Origin: Collinsella sp.
GTDB lineage: Bacteria > Actinomycetota > Coriobacteriia > Coriobacteriales > Coriobacteriaceae
DNA length: 25,215 bases
Assembly: GCA_022728415.1 (NCBI GenBank)
Contig: JAIJJM010000004.1
Location: 1 to 25,215 of the forward strand
Reading direction: 5' to 3'
Below the pieces are notes generated by a model. That model did no database searches. It was not told the DNA's origin and was given only the letters and a program-made list of their open reading frames with translations. Both the position numbers and the translations under genes were made by a program. Within the stretch, counting starts at the first letter, position 1. Every line of letters begins with the position of its first letter. Shown piece by piece: positions 1 through 12,400 of this stretch.

Positions 1-1
1 T

Positions 2-52
2 GGGCCAGAATTGCTGACCAGTTATCGTGAGAGTAATTCATCGGCACGTTAA
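2..52 (+). CDS. ybtA: Probable 3' end of ybtA, AraC-type regulator (partial)
   Basis: The window opens inside a reading frame of 16 codons ending in TAA at 50-52 (peptide GPELLTSYRESNSSAR). Known HPIs place ybtA directly upstream of irp2 on the same strand. The peptide has the feel of an AraC-family C-terminus, where a G-x-x-P stretch is followed by a basic tail. Another frame (stop at 28-30) is also possible, so the exact frame is an inference. A strong hairpin terminator follows 71 bases later, as expected at the end of a transcription unit. YbtA activates the irp2 operon and fyuA when yersiniabactin is present. Too little is visible to confirm identity by sequence. Confidence 0.45.
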   Translation, partial: GPELLTSYRESNSSAR

Positions 53-123
53 ATCATATCAGGCGTAATACCACAACCCTTAAGTTAGCGCTTATGGGTC
101 GCGCCCCCCTAAACTCCTCCCTG

Positions 124-161
124 ACAGAGGCCCGGATACCTCATCCGGGCCTCTGTTCTTT
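124..161 (+). terminator. Hairpin terminator downstream of the ybtA end
   Basis: Bases 124-137 and 143-156 form a perfect 14-bp GC-rich inverted repeat with a 5-base loop (138-142). It is followed by a short T-rich run, TTCTTT, at 156-161. This is the classic intrinsic terminator form. It separates the upstream gene (likely ybtA) from the irp2 promoter, so irp2 needs its own promoter. Confidence 0.8.
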
Positions 162-174
162 CCGCCTGTTACCA

Positions 175-208
175 ACCCGAAACGGGCATAAATAAACCCG
201 TTTCGGGT
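175..208 (+). promoter_or_regulatory. Likely YbtA operator at the irp2 promoter (12-10-12 palindrome)
   Basis: Left arm ACCCGAAACGGG (175-186) and right arm CCCGTTTCGGGT (197-208) are perfect reverse complements separated by 10 bases. A near-identical palindrome with the same spacing lies upstream of fyuA (19458-19491). Published work on ybt regulation describes shared repeats at the YbtA-activated promoters, which fits both sites. A possible -10 hexamer TATTAT at 229-234 would place the right arm over the -35 region, as expected for an activator that contacts RNA polymerase. The -10 call is tentative. Confidence 0.75.
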
Positions 209-219
209 AGCATCCAATT

Positions 220-238
220 GTTAATAATTATTATTCTC
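220..238 (+). promoter_or_regulatory. Fur-box-like sequence upstream of irp2
   Basis: This 19-base stretch matches 14 of 19 positions of the classical Fur box GATAATGATAATCATTATC by hand count. It overlaps the proposed -10 region, where a bound iron-loaded Fur repressor would block transcription. Iron repression of the ybt operon by Fur is established. The exact register of the box is my estimate, because AT-rich promoter DNA gives partial matches easily. Confidence 0.55.
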
Positions 239-282
239 ATATGAGTAATGCTTTTCGGTAAGACGTGCCATCAGGAGGAAGA

Positions 283-3200
283 ATGATTTCTGGCGCACCA
301 TCTCAGGATTCGCTGTTACCGGACAACCGCCACGCGGCTGATTACCAACAATTACGCGAGCGGCTCATACAGGAACTGAATTTAACGCCGCAGCAGTTAC
401 ATGAAGAGAGCAACCTGATCCAGGCCGGCCTGGATTCCATAAGATTGATGAGATGGTTACACTGGTTTCGTAAAAATGGCTACCGCCTTACCCTTCGCGA
501 GCTGTATGCCGCCCCCACGCTGGCGGCATGGAACCAGTTAATGCTCAGCCGGTCGCCGGAGAACGCGGAAGAAGAAACGCCGCCCGACGAATCATCCTGG
601 CCGAACATGACCGAAAGTACCCCCTTCCCATTGACGCCAGTACAGCACGCCTACCTGACGGGCCGCATGCCGGGGCAGACGCTTGGCGGCGTGGGTTGCC
701 ACCTGTATCAGGAGTTTGAAGGCCATTGTCTGACGGCGTCGCAGCTGGAGCAGGCCATCACGACCTTGCTGCAACGCCACCCAATGCTGCATATCGCCTT
801 TCGCCCCGACGGGCAGCAGGTCTGGCTACCGCAACCTTACTGGAACGGCGTCACCGTTCATGATTTACGCCATAACGACGCTGAAAGCCGCCAGGCCTAT
901 CTGGACGCACTGCGCCAGCGCCTGAGCCACCGTCTTTTACGCGTGGAAATCGGCGAAACGTTTGATTTTCAGCTGACGCTCTTGCCGGACAATCGCCACC
1001 GCCTCCATGTCAATATTGACCTGCTGATTATGGATGCCTCCAGCTTTACGCTTTTCTTCGATGAGCTTAACGCCCTGCTGGCCGGAGAATCGCTGCCGGC
1101 TATCGACACCCGCTATGATTTCCGCTCGTATTTGCTGCACCAGCAGAAGATCAATCAACCACTGAGAGACGACGCGCGCGCTTACTGGCTGGCGAAAGCA
1201 TCGACGCTTCCCCCCGCGCCCGTCTTGCCGCTGGCCTGCGAACCCGCCACGCTACGTGAAGTCCGTAATACCCGACGCCGCATGATTGTCCCGGCAACAC
1301 GCTGGCACGCCTTTAGCAACCGGGCCGGCGAGTATGGCGTGACGCCGACAATGGCACTGGCGACCTGTTTTTCTGCCGTGCTGGCTCGCTGGGGCGGCCT
1401 GACGCGTCTGCTGCTTAACATCACCTTATTCGACCGCCAGCCGCTGCACCCGGCGGTTGGCGCGATGCTTGCCGACTTCACCAATATTCTTCTGCTGGAT
1501 ACCGCCTGCGATGGCGATACCGTCAGCAACCTGGCGCGTAAAAACCAGCTCACGTTTACGGAGGACTGGGAGCATCGCCACTGGTCCGGCGTCGAATTAC
1601 TCCGTGAACTCAAACGCCAGCAGCGCTACCCCCACGGCGCCCCGGTGGTATTTACCAGCAATCTGGGGCGTTCCCTCTACAGCAGCCGCGCAGAATCGCC
1701 GTTGGGCGAGCCGGAATGGGGCATCTCGCAAACGCCGCAGGTCTGGATAGATCATCTGGCGTTCGAGCATCACGGCGAGGTCTGGCTACAATGGGACAGC
1801 AACGACGCGCTGTTCCCTCCGGCGTTAGTCGAAACATTGTTCGACGCCTACTGCCAGTTGATTAACCAACTCTGCGATGACGAAAGCGCCTGGCAAAAGC
1901 CGTTCGCAGATATGATGCCCGCCAGCCAGCGCGCGATACGCGAACGGGTCAACGCCACCGGCGCCCCCATTCCCGAAGGCTTGCTGCATGAAGGCATTTT
2001 CCGTATCGCTCTGCAACAGCCGCAGGCGCTGGCGGTAACGGACATGCGTTATCAGTGGAATTATCATGAGCTGACAGACTATGCCCGCCGTTGCGCGGGC
2101 AGGTTAATCGAGTGCGGGGTTCAGCCCGGCGATAATGTGGCTATCACGATGTCGAAAGGCGCAGGACAACTTGTTGCGGTTCTGGCCGTCCTGCTGGCCG
2201 GGGCGGTTTACGTTCCGGTTTCGCTGGATCAGCCTGCCGCACGGCGCGAGAAAATCTACGCTGACGCCAGCGTCCGGCTGGTGCTCATTTGTCAGCACGA
2301 CGCCAGCGCCGGGTCAGACGATATTCCCGTCCTTGCCTGGCAGCAGGCCATTGAGGCGGAGCCGATCGCCAACCCGGTAGTACGCGCCCCCACGCAACCG
2401 GCCTACATTATCTACACCTCCGGCTCTACCGGTACGCCGAAAGGGGTAGTCATTTCTCACCGGGGAGCGCTTAACACCTGTTGCGATATCAATACCCGCT
2501 ATCAGGTTGGCCCGCATGACAGGGTGCTGGCCCTCTCCGCCCTACATTTTGATTTATCGGTTTACGACATTTTTGGCGTACTGCGCGCGGGCGGCGCGCT
2601 GGTGATGGTGATGGAAAATCAACGGCGCGATCCTCACGCATGGTGTGAGCTGATCCAGCGCCATCAGGTCACGCTCTGGAACAGCGTCCCGGCGCTGTTC
2701 GATATGCTGCTGACCTGGTGTGAAGGTTTCGCCGACGCCACGCCGGAAAACCTGCGCGCAGTGATGCTTTCCGGCGACTGGATCGGGCTTGACCTCCCCG
2801 CCCGTTATCGGGCCTTCCGGCCACAAGGACAATTTATCGCGATGGGCGGCGCCACCGAGGCGTCTATCTGGTCTAACGCCTGCGAAATTCACGACGTCCC
2901 CGCCCACTGGCGCTCCATCCCTTACGGTTTTCCGCTAACCAACCAACGCTACCGGGTGGTGGATGAACAGGGCCGGGACTGCCCTGACTGGGTGCCGGGT
3001 GAATTATGGATTGGCGGCATTGGGGTCGCGGAAGGCTATTTCAACGATCCCCTGCGTAGCGAGCAGCAATTTTTGACGCTCCCGGACGAGCGCTGGTATC
3101 GCACCGGCGATCTCGGCTGCTACTGGCCAGATGGCACAATCGAGTTCCTCGGTCGTCGCGACAAGCAGGTCAAAGTCGGAGGATATCGCATCGAGCTGGG

Positions 3201-6200
3201 CGAAATCGAAAGCGCGCTCAGCCAGCTGGCGGGGGTGAAACAAGCAACCGTTCTGGCGATCGGCGAAAAAGAAAAAACGCTGGCGGCATACGTTGTTCCT
3301 CAGGGCGAGGCTTTTTGCGTTACCGATCATCGGAACCCGGCACTGCCGCAGGCGTGGCACACGCTTGCGGGAACGTTGCCCTGTTGCGCCATCTCGCCAG
3401 AGATCTCCGCAGAACAGGTAGCCGATTTCCTTCAGCATCGCCTGCTAAAACTGAAGCCGGGTCACACCGCTGGCGCCGATCCTCTCCCCCTGATGAACTC
3501 ACTCGCTATCCAGCCGCGCTGGCAGGCCGTGGTGGAACGCTGGTTAGCATTTCTGGTGACACAACGGCGACTGAAGCCCGCTGCTGAAGGTTATCAGGTC
3601 TGCGCTGGTGAAGAACGCGAGGATGAGCACCCGCACTTCAGCGGACATGATTTAACGTTATCGCAAATTCTTCGCGGTGCCCGTAACGAACTGTCGTTAC
3701 TGAACGACGCGCAGTGGTCGCCGGAAAGCCTGGCCTTTAACCATCCGGCCAGCGCCCCGTATATTCAGGAACTGGCGACAATTTGCCAACAGCTTGCACA
3801 GCGCTTACAGCGCCCGGTACGCCTGCTTGAGGTGGGAACCCGCACTGGCCGCGCCGCAGAATCGCTGTTAGCACAGCTCAACGCCGGACAGATTGAGTAT
3901 GTCGGGCTTGAGCAGAGCCAGGAGATGCTGCTGAGCGCCCGGCAGAGGCTCGCCCCCTGGCCTGGCGCCCGTCTGTCCCTCTGGAATGCAGACACGCTGG
4001 CGACGCACGCTCACTCGGCGGACATTATCTGGCTTAATAACGCCCTGCATCGTCTGCTGCCGGAAGATCCCGGGCTCCTTGCGACATTACAACAGCTTGC
4101 CGTTCCCGGCGCGCTGCTCTACGTGATGGAGTTTCGCCAGTTAACGCCGTCCGCCCTACTCAGCACGCTCCTGTTAACCAATGGGCAGCCGGAGGCCTTG
4201 CTGCATAACAGCGCCGACTGGGCGGCATTATTTAGCGCGGCCGCCTTCAACTGTCAGCATGGCGATGAGGTCGCGGGGTTACAACGCTTCCTCGTACAAT
4301 GTCCTGACAGGCAGGTGCGCCGCGATCCCCGTCAACTTCAGGCCGCCCTCGCCGGGCGTCTGCCGGGGTGGATGGTGCCGCAACGGATCGTCTTCCTCGA
4401 CGCCTTACCGCTGACGGCTAACGGGAAAATTGACTACCAGGCGCTGAAGCGTCGTCATACCCCTGAAGCGGAAAACCCGGCCGAAGCGGATTTACCCCAG
4501 GGCGACATTGAAAAACAGGTTGCCGCCCTCTGGCAGCAACTCTTATCAACTGGCAATGTCACCAGAGAAACCGACTTCTTCCAGCAAGGCGGCGATAGCC
4601 TGCTGGCGACCCGTCTGACCGGGCAACTTCATCAGGCAGGTTATGAAGCGCAATTAAGCGACCTGTTTAATCATCCCCGGCTGGCGGATTTTGCCGCCAC
4701 GCTGCGGAAAACCGACGTCCCGGTCGAACAACCATTCGTCCACTCCCCTGAAGATCGCTACCAGCCCTTTGCGCTTACCGACGTGCAGCAGGCTTACCTG
4801 GTGGGGCGTCAGCCGGGCTTTGCCCTGGGCGGCGTCGGCTCACATTTCTTTGTTGAATTTGAAATTGCCGATCTGGATCTCACCCGGTTGGAGACGGTCT
4901 GGAACCGATTAATCGCCCGCCACGATATGCTACGCGCCGTCGTGCGTGATGGACAGCAACAGGTGCTCGAACAGACGCCTCGCTGGGTAATACCCGCACA
5001 CATCCTCCATACGCCTGAAGAGGCGTTGCAGGTGCGCGAAAAACTGGCCCATCAGGTACTCAACCCCGAAGTCTGGCCGGTATTCGATCTCCAGGTCGGT
5101 TACGTTGACGGGATGCCCGCCCGCCTGTGGCTGTGTCTGGATAACCTGTTACTTGACGGGCTGAGCATGCAGATTCTGTTGGCGGAGCTGGAGCACGGCT
5201 ACCGCTACCCGCAACAGCTGCTTCCGCCGCTGCCCGTCACCTTCAGGGATTATCTGCAACAACCCTCGCTACAGTCGCCCAATCCAGATTCTCTGGCATG
5301 GTGGCAGGCGCAGCTTGATGATATTCCTCCGGCGCCTGCGTTGCCGCTGCGCTGCTTGCCTCAGGAGGTTGAAACACCGCGCTTCGCCCGCCTGAACGGC
5401 GCACTGGACAGCACGCGCTGGCATCGGCTGAAAAAACGGGCGGCTGACGCCCATCTCACCCCGTCGGCCGTACTGTTGTCGGTGTGGTCAACGGTTCTCT
5501 CTGCATGGAGTGCACAGCCTGAGTTCACGCTTAACCTTACGCTTTTCGACAGGCGACCGCTGCACCCGCAAATCAACCAGATTCTGGGCGATTTCACCTC
5601 GCTGATGCTGCTGAGCTGGCATCCCGGCGAAAGCTGGCTGCACAGCGCGCAGTCACTACAGCAGCGGCTGAGCCAGAACCTCAACCACCGCGATGTGTCA
5701 GCCATCCGCGTGATGCGTCAACTGGCGCAACGGCAAAACGTGCCTGCCGTTCCGATGCCCGTCGTCTTTACCAGCGCACTGGGCTTTGAGCAGGATAACT
5801 TCCTCGCCCGGCGTAATCTGCTCAAACCGGTCTGGGGCATCTCCCAGACGCCGCAGGTCTGGCTCGATCACCAGATTTATGAATCCGAAGGCGAACTGCG
5901 CTTTAACTGGGATTTTGTCGCCGCGCTGTTTCCTGCCGGGCAGGTGGAGCGCCAGTTTGAACAGTATTGCGCATTGCTAAACCGAATGGCCGAGGATGAA
6001 AGCGGCTGGCAACTGCCGCTCGCCGCGCTGGTGCCTCCCGTTAAACACGCAGGGCAATGCGCAGAGCGCTCACCGCGCGTATGCCCTGAGCACTCTCAGC
6101 CACACATTGCGGCGGACGAGAGCACCGTCAGCCTGATTTGCGACGCCTTCCGCGAGGTGGTTGGCGAGTCTGTCACGCCCGCAGAAAACTTCTTTGAGGC

Positions 6201-6390
6201 GGGCGCAACGTCGCTGAATCTGGTGCAACTGCACGTTTTGTTACAACGTCACGAATTTTCCACCCTGACGTTGCTTGACCTCTTCACCCACCCTTCTCCT
6301 GCTGCCCTGGCCGATTATCTGGCCGGCGTCGCCACGGTGGAGAAAACACAACGACCTCGCCCTGTTCGCCGTCGTCAGCGGCGGATATAG
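283..6390 (+). CDS. irp2: Yersiniabactin peptide synthetase HMWP2
   Basis: Cytoplasmic non-ribosomal peptide synthetase that starts yersiniabactin assembly: it holds salicylate, then adds and cyclises two cysteines. Domain order: aryl carrier (DSIRL, Ser52); first cyclisation domain (DxxxxD at Asp246-Asp251); adenylation domain ([14 protein letters not shown] at about 708-721, [18 protein letters not shown] near 966, NGKIDY with Lys1382); carrier PCP1 (GGDSLL, Ser1439); second cyclisation domain (Asp1620-Asp1625); carrier PCP2 (GATSLN, Ser1977). A methyltransferase-like block (about 976-1360) sits inside the adenylation domain between its late core motifs, as in PchE, where it acts as an epimerase. 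The tail is strongly basic ([12 protein letters not shown]). ATG 283 is preferred to the upstream GTG at 265 because AGGAGG lies at 273-278 and the product is then 2035 residues, the known HMWP2 length. The one adenylation domain also charges the carrier in HMWP1. Confidence 0.98.
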   Translation: MISGAPSQDSLLPDNRHAADYQQLRERLIQELNLTPQQLHEESNLIQAGLDSIRLMRWLHWFRKNGYRLTLRELYAAPTLAAWNQLMLSRSPENAEEETPPDESSWPNMTESTPFPLTPVQHAYLTGRMPGQTLGGVGCHLYQEFEGHCLTASQLEQAITTLLQRHPMLHIAFRPDGQQVWLPQPYWNGVTVHDLRHNDAESRQAYLDALRQRLSHRLLRVEIGETFDFQLTLLPDNRHRLHVNIDLLIMDASSFTLFFDELNALLAGESLPAIDTRYDFRSYLLHQQKINQPLRDDARAYWLAKASTLPPAPVLPLACEPATLREVRNTRRRMIVPATRWHAFSNRAGEYGVTPTMALATCFSAVLARWGGLTRLLLNITLFDRQPLHPAVGAMLADFTNILLLDTACDGDTVSNLARKNQLTFTEDWEHRHWSGVELLRELKRQQRYPHGAPVVFTSNLGRSLYSSRAESPLGEPEWGISQTPQVWIDHLAFEHHGEVWLQWDSNDALFPPALVETLFDAYCQLINQLCDDESAWQKPFADMMPASQRAIRERVNATGAPIPEGLLHEGIFRIALQQPQALAVTDMRYQWNYHELTDYARRCAGRLIECGVQPGDNVAITMSKGAGQLVAVLAVLLAGAVYVPVSLDQPAARREKIYADASVRLVLICQHDASAGSDDIPVLAWQQAIEAEPIANPVVRAPTQPAYIIYTSGSTGTPKGVVISHRGALNTCCDINTRYQVGPHDRVLALSALHFDLSVYDIFGVLRAGGALVMVMENQRRDPHAWCELIQRHQVTLWNSVPALFDMLLTWCEGFADATPENLRAVMLSGDWIGLDLPARYRAFRPQGQFIAMGGATEASIWSNACEIHDVPAHWRSIPYGFPLTNQRYRVVDEQGRDCPDWVPGELWIGGIGVAEGYFNDPLRSEQQFLTLPDERWYRTGDLGCYWPDGTIEFLGRRDKQVKVGGYRIELGEIESALSQLAGVKQATVLAIGEKEKTLAAYVVPQGEAFCVTDHRNPALPQAWHTLAGTLPCCAISPEISAEQVADFLQHRLLKLKPGHTAGADPLPLMNSLAIQPRWQAVVERWLAFLVTQRRLKPAAEGYQVCAGEEREDEHPHFSGHDLTLSQILRGARNELSLLNDAQWSPESLAFNHPASAPYIQELATICQQLAQRLQRPVRLLEVGTRTGRAAESLLAQLNAGQIEYVGLEQSQEMLLSARQRLAPWPGARLSLWNADTLATHAHSADIIWLNNALHRLLPEDPGLLATLQQLAVPGALLYVMEFRQLTPSALLSTLLLTNGQPEALLHNSADWAALFSAAAFNCQHGDEVAGLQRFLVQCPDRQVRRDPRQLQAALAGRLPGWMVPQRIVFLDALPLTANGKIDYQALKRRHTPEAENPAEADLPQGDIEKQVAALWQQLLSTGNVTRETDFFQQGGDSLLATRLTGQLHQAGYEAQLSDLFNHPRLADFAATLRKTDVPVEQPFVHSPEDRYQPFALTDVQQAYLVGRQPGFALGGVGSHFFVEFEIADLDLTRLETVWNRLIARHDMLRAVVRDGQQQVLEQTPRWVIPAHILHTPEEALQVREKLAHQVLNPEVWPVFDLQVGYVDGMPARLWLCLDNLLLDGLSMQILLAELEHGYRYPQQLLPPLPVTFRDYLQQPSLQSPNPDSLAWWQAQLDDIPPAPALPLRCLPQEVETPRFARLNGALDSTRWHRLKKRAADAHLTPSAVLLSVWSTVLSAWSAQPEFTLNLTLFDRRPLHPQINQILGDFTSLMLLSWHPGESWLHSAQSLQQRLSQNLNHRDVSAIRVMRQLAQRQNVPAVPMPVVFTSALGFEQDNFLARRNLLKPVWGISQTPQVWLDHQIYESEGELRFNWDFVAALFPAGQVERQFEQYCALLNRMAEDESGWQLPLAALVPPVKHAGQCAERSPRVCPEHSQPHIAADESTVSLICDAFREVVGESVTPAENFFEAGATSLNLVQLHVLLQRHEFSTLTLLDLFTHPSPAALADYLAGVATVEKTQRPRPVRRRQRRI

Positions 6391-6413
6391 CGCGAAGCAA
6401 ACTGATTTTCCCC

Positions 6414-6442
6414 GGAACGCCATCGCGAACGCATGGCGTTCC
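6414..6442 (+). other. 10-bp hairpin in the irp2-irp1 gap
   Basis: GGAACGCCAT (6414-6423) and ATGGCGTTCC (6433-6442) are perfect reverse complements around a 9-base loop. No T tract follows, so it is not a typical intrinsic terminator. It lies in the only sizeable gap of the operon (6391-6477), just before the weak ribosome-binding region of irp1. It could affect mRNA processing, stability or the irp2:irp1 ratio; that role is inference. Confidence 0.7.
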
Positions 6443-6477
6443 ATTGACTTTGTGAATCTTAGGAAACGGGACCGATT

Positions 6478-9400
6478 ATGGATAACTTGCGCTTCTCTTC
6501 TGCGCCGACAGCAGATTCCATTGATGCATCGATCGCTCAACACTACCCGGACTGCGAACCTGTCGCGGTTATCGGCTACGCCTGCCATTTTCCTGAATCG
6601 CCGGATGGCGAAACGTTCTGGCAAAATCTGCTGGAAGGTCGTGAATGCAGCCGACGCTTTACGCGCGAAGAGCTTCTGGCCGTCGGTCTGGATGCCGCCA
6701 TCATTGACGATCCTCATTATGTCAATATCGGTACGGTGTTAGACAACGCCGACTGCTTCGACGCCACCCTGTTTGGCTATTCGCGACAGGAAGCGGAGTC
6801 GATGGACCCGCAGCAGCGCCTGTTTTTGCAGGCGGTCTGGCATGCGCTGGAACATGCCGGTTATGCCCCCGGCGCCGTCCCCCATAAGACCGGCGTTTTC
6901 GCCTCTTCCCGGATGAGTACCTACCCCGGTCGCGAAGCATTGAACGTGACAGAAGTCGCGCAGGTAAAAGGTCTGCAATCTCTGATGGGCAATGATAAAG
7001 ACTATATTGCCACCCGCGCCGCGTACAAACTCAACCTGCACGGCCCGGCGTTATCGGTACAGACCGCCTGCTCCAGCTCGCTGGTTGCCGTGCATCTGGC
7101 CTGTGAAAGCCTGCGCGCTGGCGAATCCGATATGGCGGTTGCCGGCGGCGTGGCGCTCTCTTTCCCCCAGCAGGCAGGCTACCGCTACCAGCCCGGAATG
7201 ATTTTCTCTCCTGATGGTCACTGTCGTCCCTTTGACGCCTCGGCTGAGGGCACCTGGGCCGGTAACGGTCTCGGCTGCGTGGTGCTGCGTCGCCTGAGAG
7301 ACGCGCTGCTGTCAGGCGATCCGATTATCTCGGTGATCCTCTCCAGCGCGGTCAACAACGACGGCAACAGAAAGGTCGGCTATACCGCCCCTTCCGTCGC
7401 AGGGCAACAGGCAGTCATCGAAGAGGCGTTAATGCTGGCGGCCATCGACGACAGGCAGGTAGGTTACATTGAAACCCACGGCACCGGCACACCGCTGGGC
7501 GACGCGATTGAAATTGAAGCGTTACGCAACGTCTATGCGCCTCGCCCGCAGGATCAGCGCTGTGCGCTCGGTTCCGTGAAAAGTAACATGGGCCATCTGG
7601 ATACCGCGGCGGGCATTGCCGGACTGCTGAAAACCGTTCTGGCAGTCAGTCGCGGGCAAATTCCTCCCTTACTGAATTTTCACACCCCCAACCCGGCGCT
7701 GAAACTTGAAGAGAGCCCCTTTACCATACCGGTGTCGGCACAGGCATGGCAGGACGAAATGCGCTATGCGGGCGTCTCCTCCTTTGGTATTGGCGGCACC
7801 AACTGCCATATGATCGTCGCCTCGCTGCCCGACGCGCTCAACGCGCGCCTCCCCAATACGGATAGCGGCAGAAAAAGTACCGCGCTGCTGCTCAGCGCCG
7901 CCAGCGACAGCGCGTTGCGGCGGCTGGCGACGGATTATGCCGGGGCGCTGAGAGAGAATGCGGATGCCAGCTCTCTGGCCTTCACAGCCCTGCACGCGCG
8001 CCGTCTCGATCTCCCCTTCCGCCTGGCGGCGCCATTAAACCGTGAAACCGCCGAGGCGCTCAGCGCCTGGGCTAGTGAGAAATCGGGGGCGCTGGTTTAC
8101 AGCGGCCACGGCGCCAGCGGCAAGCAGGTGTGGCTGTTTACCGGCCAGGGCTCGCACTGGCGCACTATGGGTCAAACGATGTACCAGCACTCAACGGCGT
8201 TTGCCGACACGCTGGATCGCTGTTTTTCCGCCTGTAGCGAAATGCTCACGCCGTCACTGCGCGAAGCGATGTTTAACCCCGATTCGGCGCAGCTGGACAA
8301 TATGGCCTGGGCGCAGCCGGCGATTGTCGCGTTTGAAATCGCGATGGCGGCGCACTGGCGTGCTGAAGGACTGAAGCCAGACTTCGCCATTGGGCATTCC
8401 GTCGGTGAATTTGCCGCTGCCGTTGTCTGCGGACACTATACGATTGAACAGGTCATGCCACTGGTTTTTCGGCGCGGCGCGCTAATGCAGCAGTGCGCAA
8501 GCGGCGCGATGGTGGCGGTATTTGCAGACGAAGACACGCTGATGCCGCTGGCTCGCCAGTTTGAGCTGGATCTCGCCGCCAACAACGGTACGCAACATAC
8601 GGTATTTTCCGGGCCGGAAGCCCGTCTCGCGGTATTTTGCGCCACGCTCTCGCAGCATGACATTAACTATCGTCGCCTGAGCGTAACCGGTGCGGCGCAC
8701 TCCGCTTTACTGGAGCCGATACTCGATCGGTTCCAGGACGCCTGCGCGGGACTGCACGCGGAGCCGGGGCAAATACCGATTATTTCCACGCTCACCGCCG
8801 ACGTCATTGATGAGTCAACGCTCAACCAGGCGGATTACTGGCGCCGACACATGCGCCAGCCGGTGCGTTTTATCCAGAGTATTCAGGTGGCGCATCAGCT
8901 CGGCACCCGCGTTTTTCTGGAGATGGGGCCCGATGCCCAGTTGGTTGCTTGCGGGCAGCGCGAATACCGCGATAACGCATACTGGATAGCCAGCGCCCGG
9001 CGTAACAAAGAGGCGAGCGATGTCCTCAATCAGGCCCTGCTCCAGCTTTACGCTGCCGGCGTCGCCCTACCGTGGGCCGACCTGCTGGCGGGCGATGGAC
9101 AACGTATCGCTGCGCCATGTTATCCGTTTGATACTGAACGTTACTGGAAAGAGCGCGTCTCCCCGGCCTGCGAGCCTGCCGACGCAGCGCTGTCTGCCGG
9201 GCTGGAGGTGGCGAGTCGCGCCGCGACAGCGCTCGATCTCCCTCGCCTGGAAGCGCTTAAACAGTGCGCCACGCGACTGCACGCCATCTACGTCGATCAA
9301 CTGGTACAACGCTGTACCGGCGATGCCATAGAGAACGGCGTGGACGCCATGACCATCATGCGCCGTGGACGTCTGCTGCCCCGCTACCAGCAGCTACTCC

Positions 9401-12400
9401 AGCGCCTGCTGAATAACTGCGTGGTCGACGGCGATTACCGCTGCACCGACGGGCGATACGTCCGCGCCCGCCCCATTGAACATCAACAGCGGGAATCACT
9501 GCTGACGGAACTTGCCGGTTATTGTGAAGGTTTTCAGGCTATTCCCGACACCATCGCCCGTGCCGGCGATCGGTTATATGAAATGATGAGCGGCGCGGAA
9601 GAACCGGTGGCGATTATCTTCCCGCAAAGTGCCTCCGACGGCGTGGAAGTGCTGTATCAGGAATTCAGCTTTGGCCGCTATTTCAACCAAATCGCCGCCG
9701 GGGTATTACGCGGCATTGTCCAGACGCGTCAGCCCCGCCAGCCGTTGCGTATTCTTGAAGTTGGCGGCGGAACCGGCGGCACCACCGCGTGGCTGCTGCC
9801 GGAACTCAACGGCGTTCCGGCACTGGAGTACCATTTCACCGATATCTCGGCGCTGTTCACCCGTCGCGCCCAGCAGAAATTCGCCGACTATGATTTTGTG
9901 AAGTATAGCGAGCTGGATCTCGAAAAAGAGGCGCAGTCTCAGGGTTTCCAGGCACAGTCTTACGATCTTATCGTGGCAGCGAACGTGATTCACGCCACCC
10001 GCCATATTGGCCGCACGCTCGATAATCTGCGCCCCCTGCTCAAGCCGGGCGGGCGCCTGCTGATGCGCGAAATCACCCAGCCAATGCGTCTGTTTGACTT
10101 CGTTTTCGGCCCGCTGGTTCTTCCGCTACAGGATCTCGACGCCCGCGAAGGTGAGTTATTCCTCACCACCGCTCAGTGGCAACAACAGTGCCGCCACGCC
10201 GGATTCAGCAAAGTGGCGTGGCTACCGCAGGATGGCAGCCCGACCGCCGGGATGAGCGAACATATCATTCTCGCCACGCTGCCCGGTCAGGCGGTTAGCG
10301 CCGTAACATTCACCGCGCCATCAGAACCCGTGTTGGGGCAGGCGCTGACGGATAACGGTGATTATCTCGCCGACTGGTCTGATTGCGCAGGTCAGCCCGA
10401 ACAGTTTAACGCCCGCTGGCAGGAGGCCTGGCGTCTGCTTTCACAGCGTCATGGCGACGCTCTGCCTGTGGAACCGCCCCCCGTCGCCGCCCCGGAGTGG
10501 CTGGGGAAGGTTCGCTTAAGCTGGCAAAACAAAGCCTTTTCCCGCGGTCAGATGCGCGTTGAAGCCCGTCATCCTGCTGGCGAGTGGCTGCCGCTATCGC
10601 CCGCCGCGCCTCTTCCTGCGCCGCAAACGCATTATCAATGGCGCTGGACGCCCCTCAACGTCGCCAGCATTGACCATCCGCTTACCTTTAGCTTCAGCGC
10701 CGGTACGCTTGCGCGCAGCGACGAGCTGGCGCAATACGGCATCATTCACGATCCGCACGCCTCTTCACGACTGATGATTGTTGAGGAGAGCGAGGATACG
10801 CTGGCCTTAGCGGAGAAAGTGATAGCAGCGCTCACCGCCAGCGCAGCCGGATTGATTGTGGTTACTCGCCGCGCGTGGCGAGTCGAGGAAAATGAAGCAC
10901 TCTCTGCATCCCATCACGCGCTATGGGCCTTGCTTCGCGTCGCGGCCAACGAACAGCCGGAACGGTTGCTTGCCGCCATCGATCTCGCCGAAAACACCCC
11001 GTGGGAAACGCTGCATCAAGGGTTGAGCGCAGTCTCACTATCACAGCGCTGGCTCGCCGCACGGGGTGACACCCTTTGGCTCCCTTCACTGTCGCCCAAT
11101 ACGGGATGCGCCGCTGAATTACCGGCAAACGTGTTTACCGGCGATAGCCGCTGGCATCTGGTGACCGGAGCGTTTGGCGGATTAGGCCGCCTTGCCGTGA
11201 ACTGGCTCAGAGAAAAAGGGGCGCGACGCATCGCCCTGCTGGCGCCGCGCGTGGATGAGTCATGGCTACGCGACGTGGAGGGCGGGCAGACGCGCGTCTG
11301 CCGTTGTGATGTGGGCGATGCCGGGCAACTGGCCACGGTTCTTGACGATCTGGCGGCCAACGGCGGCATTGCCGGAGCGATTCATGCCGCTGGCGTATTG
11401 GCTGACGCGCCCTTGCAGGAGCTTGATGACCACCAGCTGGCTGCCGTTTTCGCGGTAAAAGCGCAGGCGGCAAGCCAGCTGTTGCAAACCCTGCGCAACC
11501 ACGACGGACGCTATCTTATTCTCTACTCTTCCGCTGCCGCCACCCTCGGCGCGCCGGGTCAGAGCGCCCATGCGCTGGCCTGCGGCTACCTGGACGGGCT
11601 GGCCCAGCAGTTTTCCACCCTTGATGCGCCGAAAACGCTCTCTGTCGCCTGGGGCGCATGGGGAGAAAGCGGTCGGGCGGCCACGCCGGAAATGCTGGCG
11701 ACGCTCGCCAGCCGAGGTATGGGCGCGTTAAGCGATGCCGAAGGCTGCTGGCACCTGGAACAGGCGGTGATGCGCGGCGCCCCGTGGCGACTGGCGATGC
11801 GCGTTTTTACCGACAAAATGCCCCCGTTACAACAGGCTCTGTTTAACATCAGCGCCACAGAAAAAGCCGCAACGCCGGTCATTCCTCCTGCTGATGACAA
11901 CGCCTTTAACGGCAGCCTGAGCGATGAAACAGCGGTGATGGCATGGCTGAAAAAGCGGATTGCGGTTCAGCTAAGGCTGAGCGATCCGGCGTCACTGCAT
12001 CCAAACCAGGATCTGTTGCAACTCGGCATGGACTCGCTGCTCTTCCTTGAACTCAGTAGCGATATTCAGCACTACCTGGGCGTACGCATCAATGCGGAAC
12101 GGGCGTGGCAGGATCTGTCTCCTCATGGACTCACGCAGCTTATCTGTTCTAAGCCAGAGGCGACGCCTGCCGCTTCGCAGCCGGAAGTGTTGCGGCACGA
12201 CGCCGACGAGCGTTATGCGCCCTTCCCTTTGACGCCCATTCAGCACGCCTACTGGCTGGGGCGAACCCACCTCATTGGCTATGGCGGCGTCGCCTGTCAC
12301 GTCCTGTTTGAGTGGGATAAACGCCACGATGAGTTCGATCTCGCCATACTGGAGAAAGCATGGAACCAGCTCATCGCACGCCACGATATGTTGCGTATGG

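Noticed and set aside
265..282. GTG 265 as the irp2 start
   Set aside because: The AGGAGG at 273-278 lies inside this extension and serves ATG 283, which also gives the known protein length.
6241..6742. Open frames of about 155 codons on both strands spanning the irp2-irp1 gap
   Set aside because: They overlap the well-supported ends of irp2 and irp1, show no family features, and have no ribosome sites.
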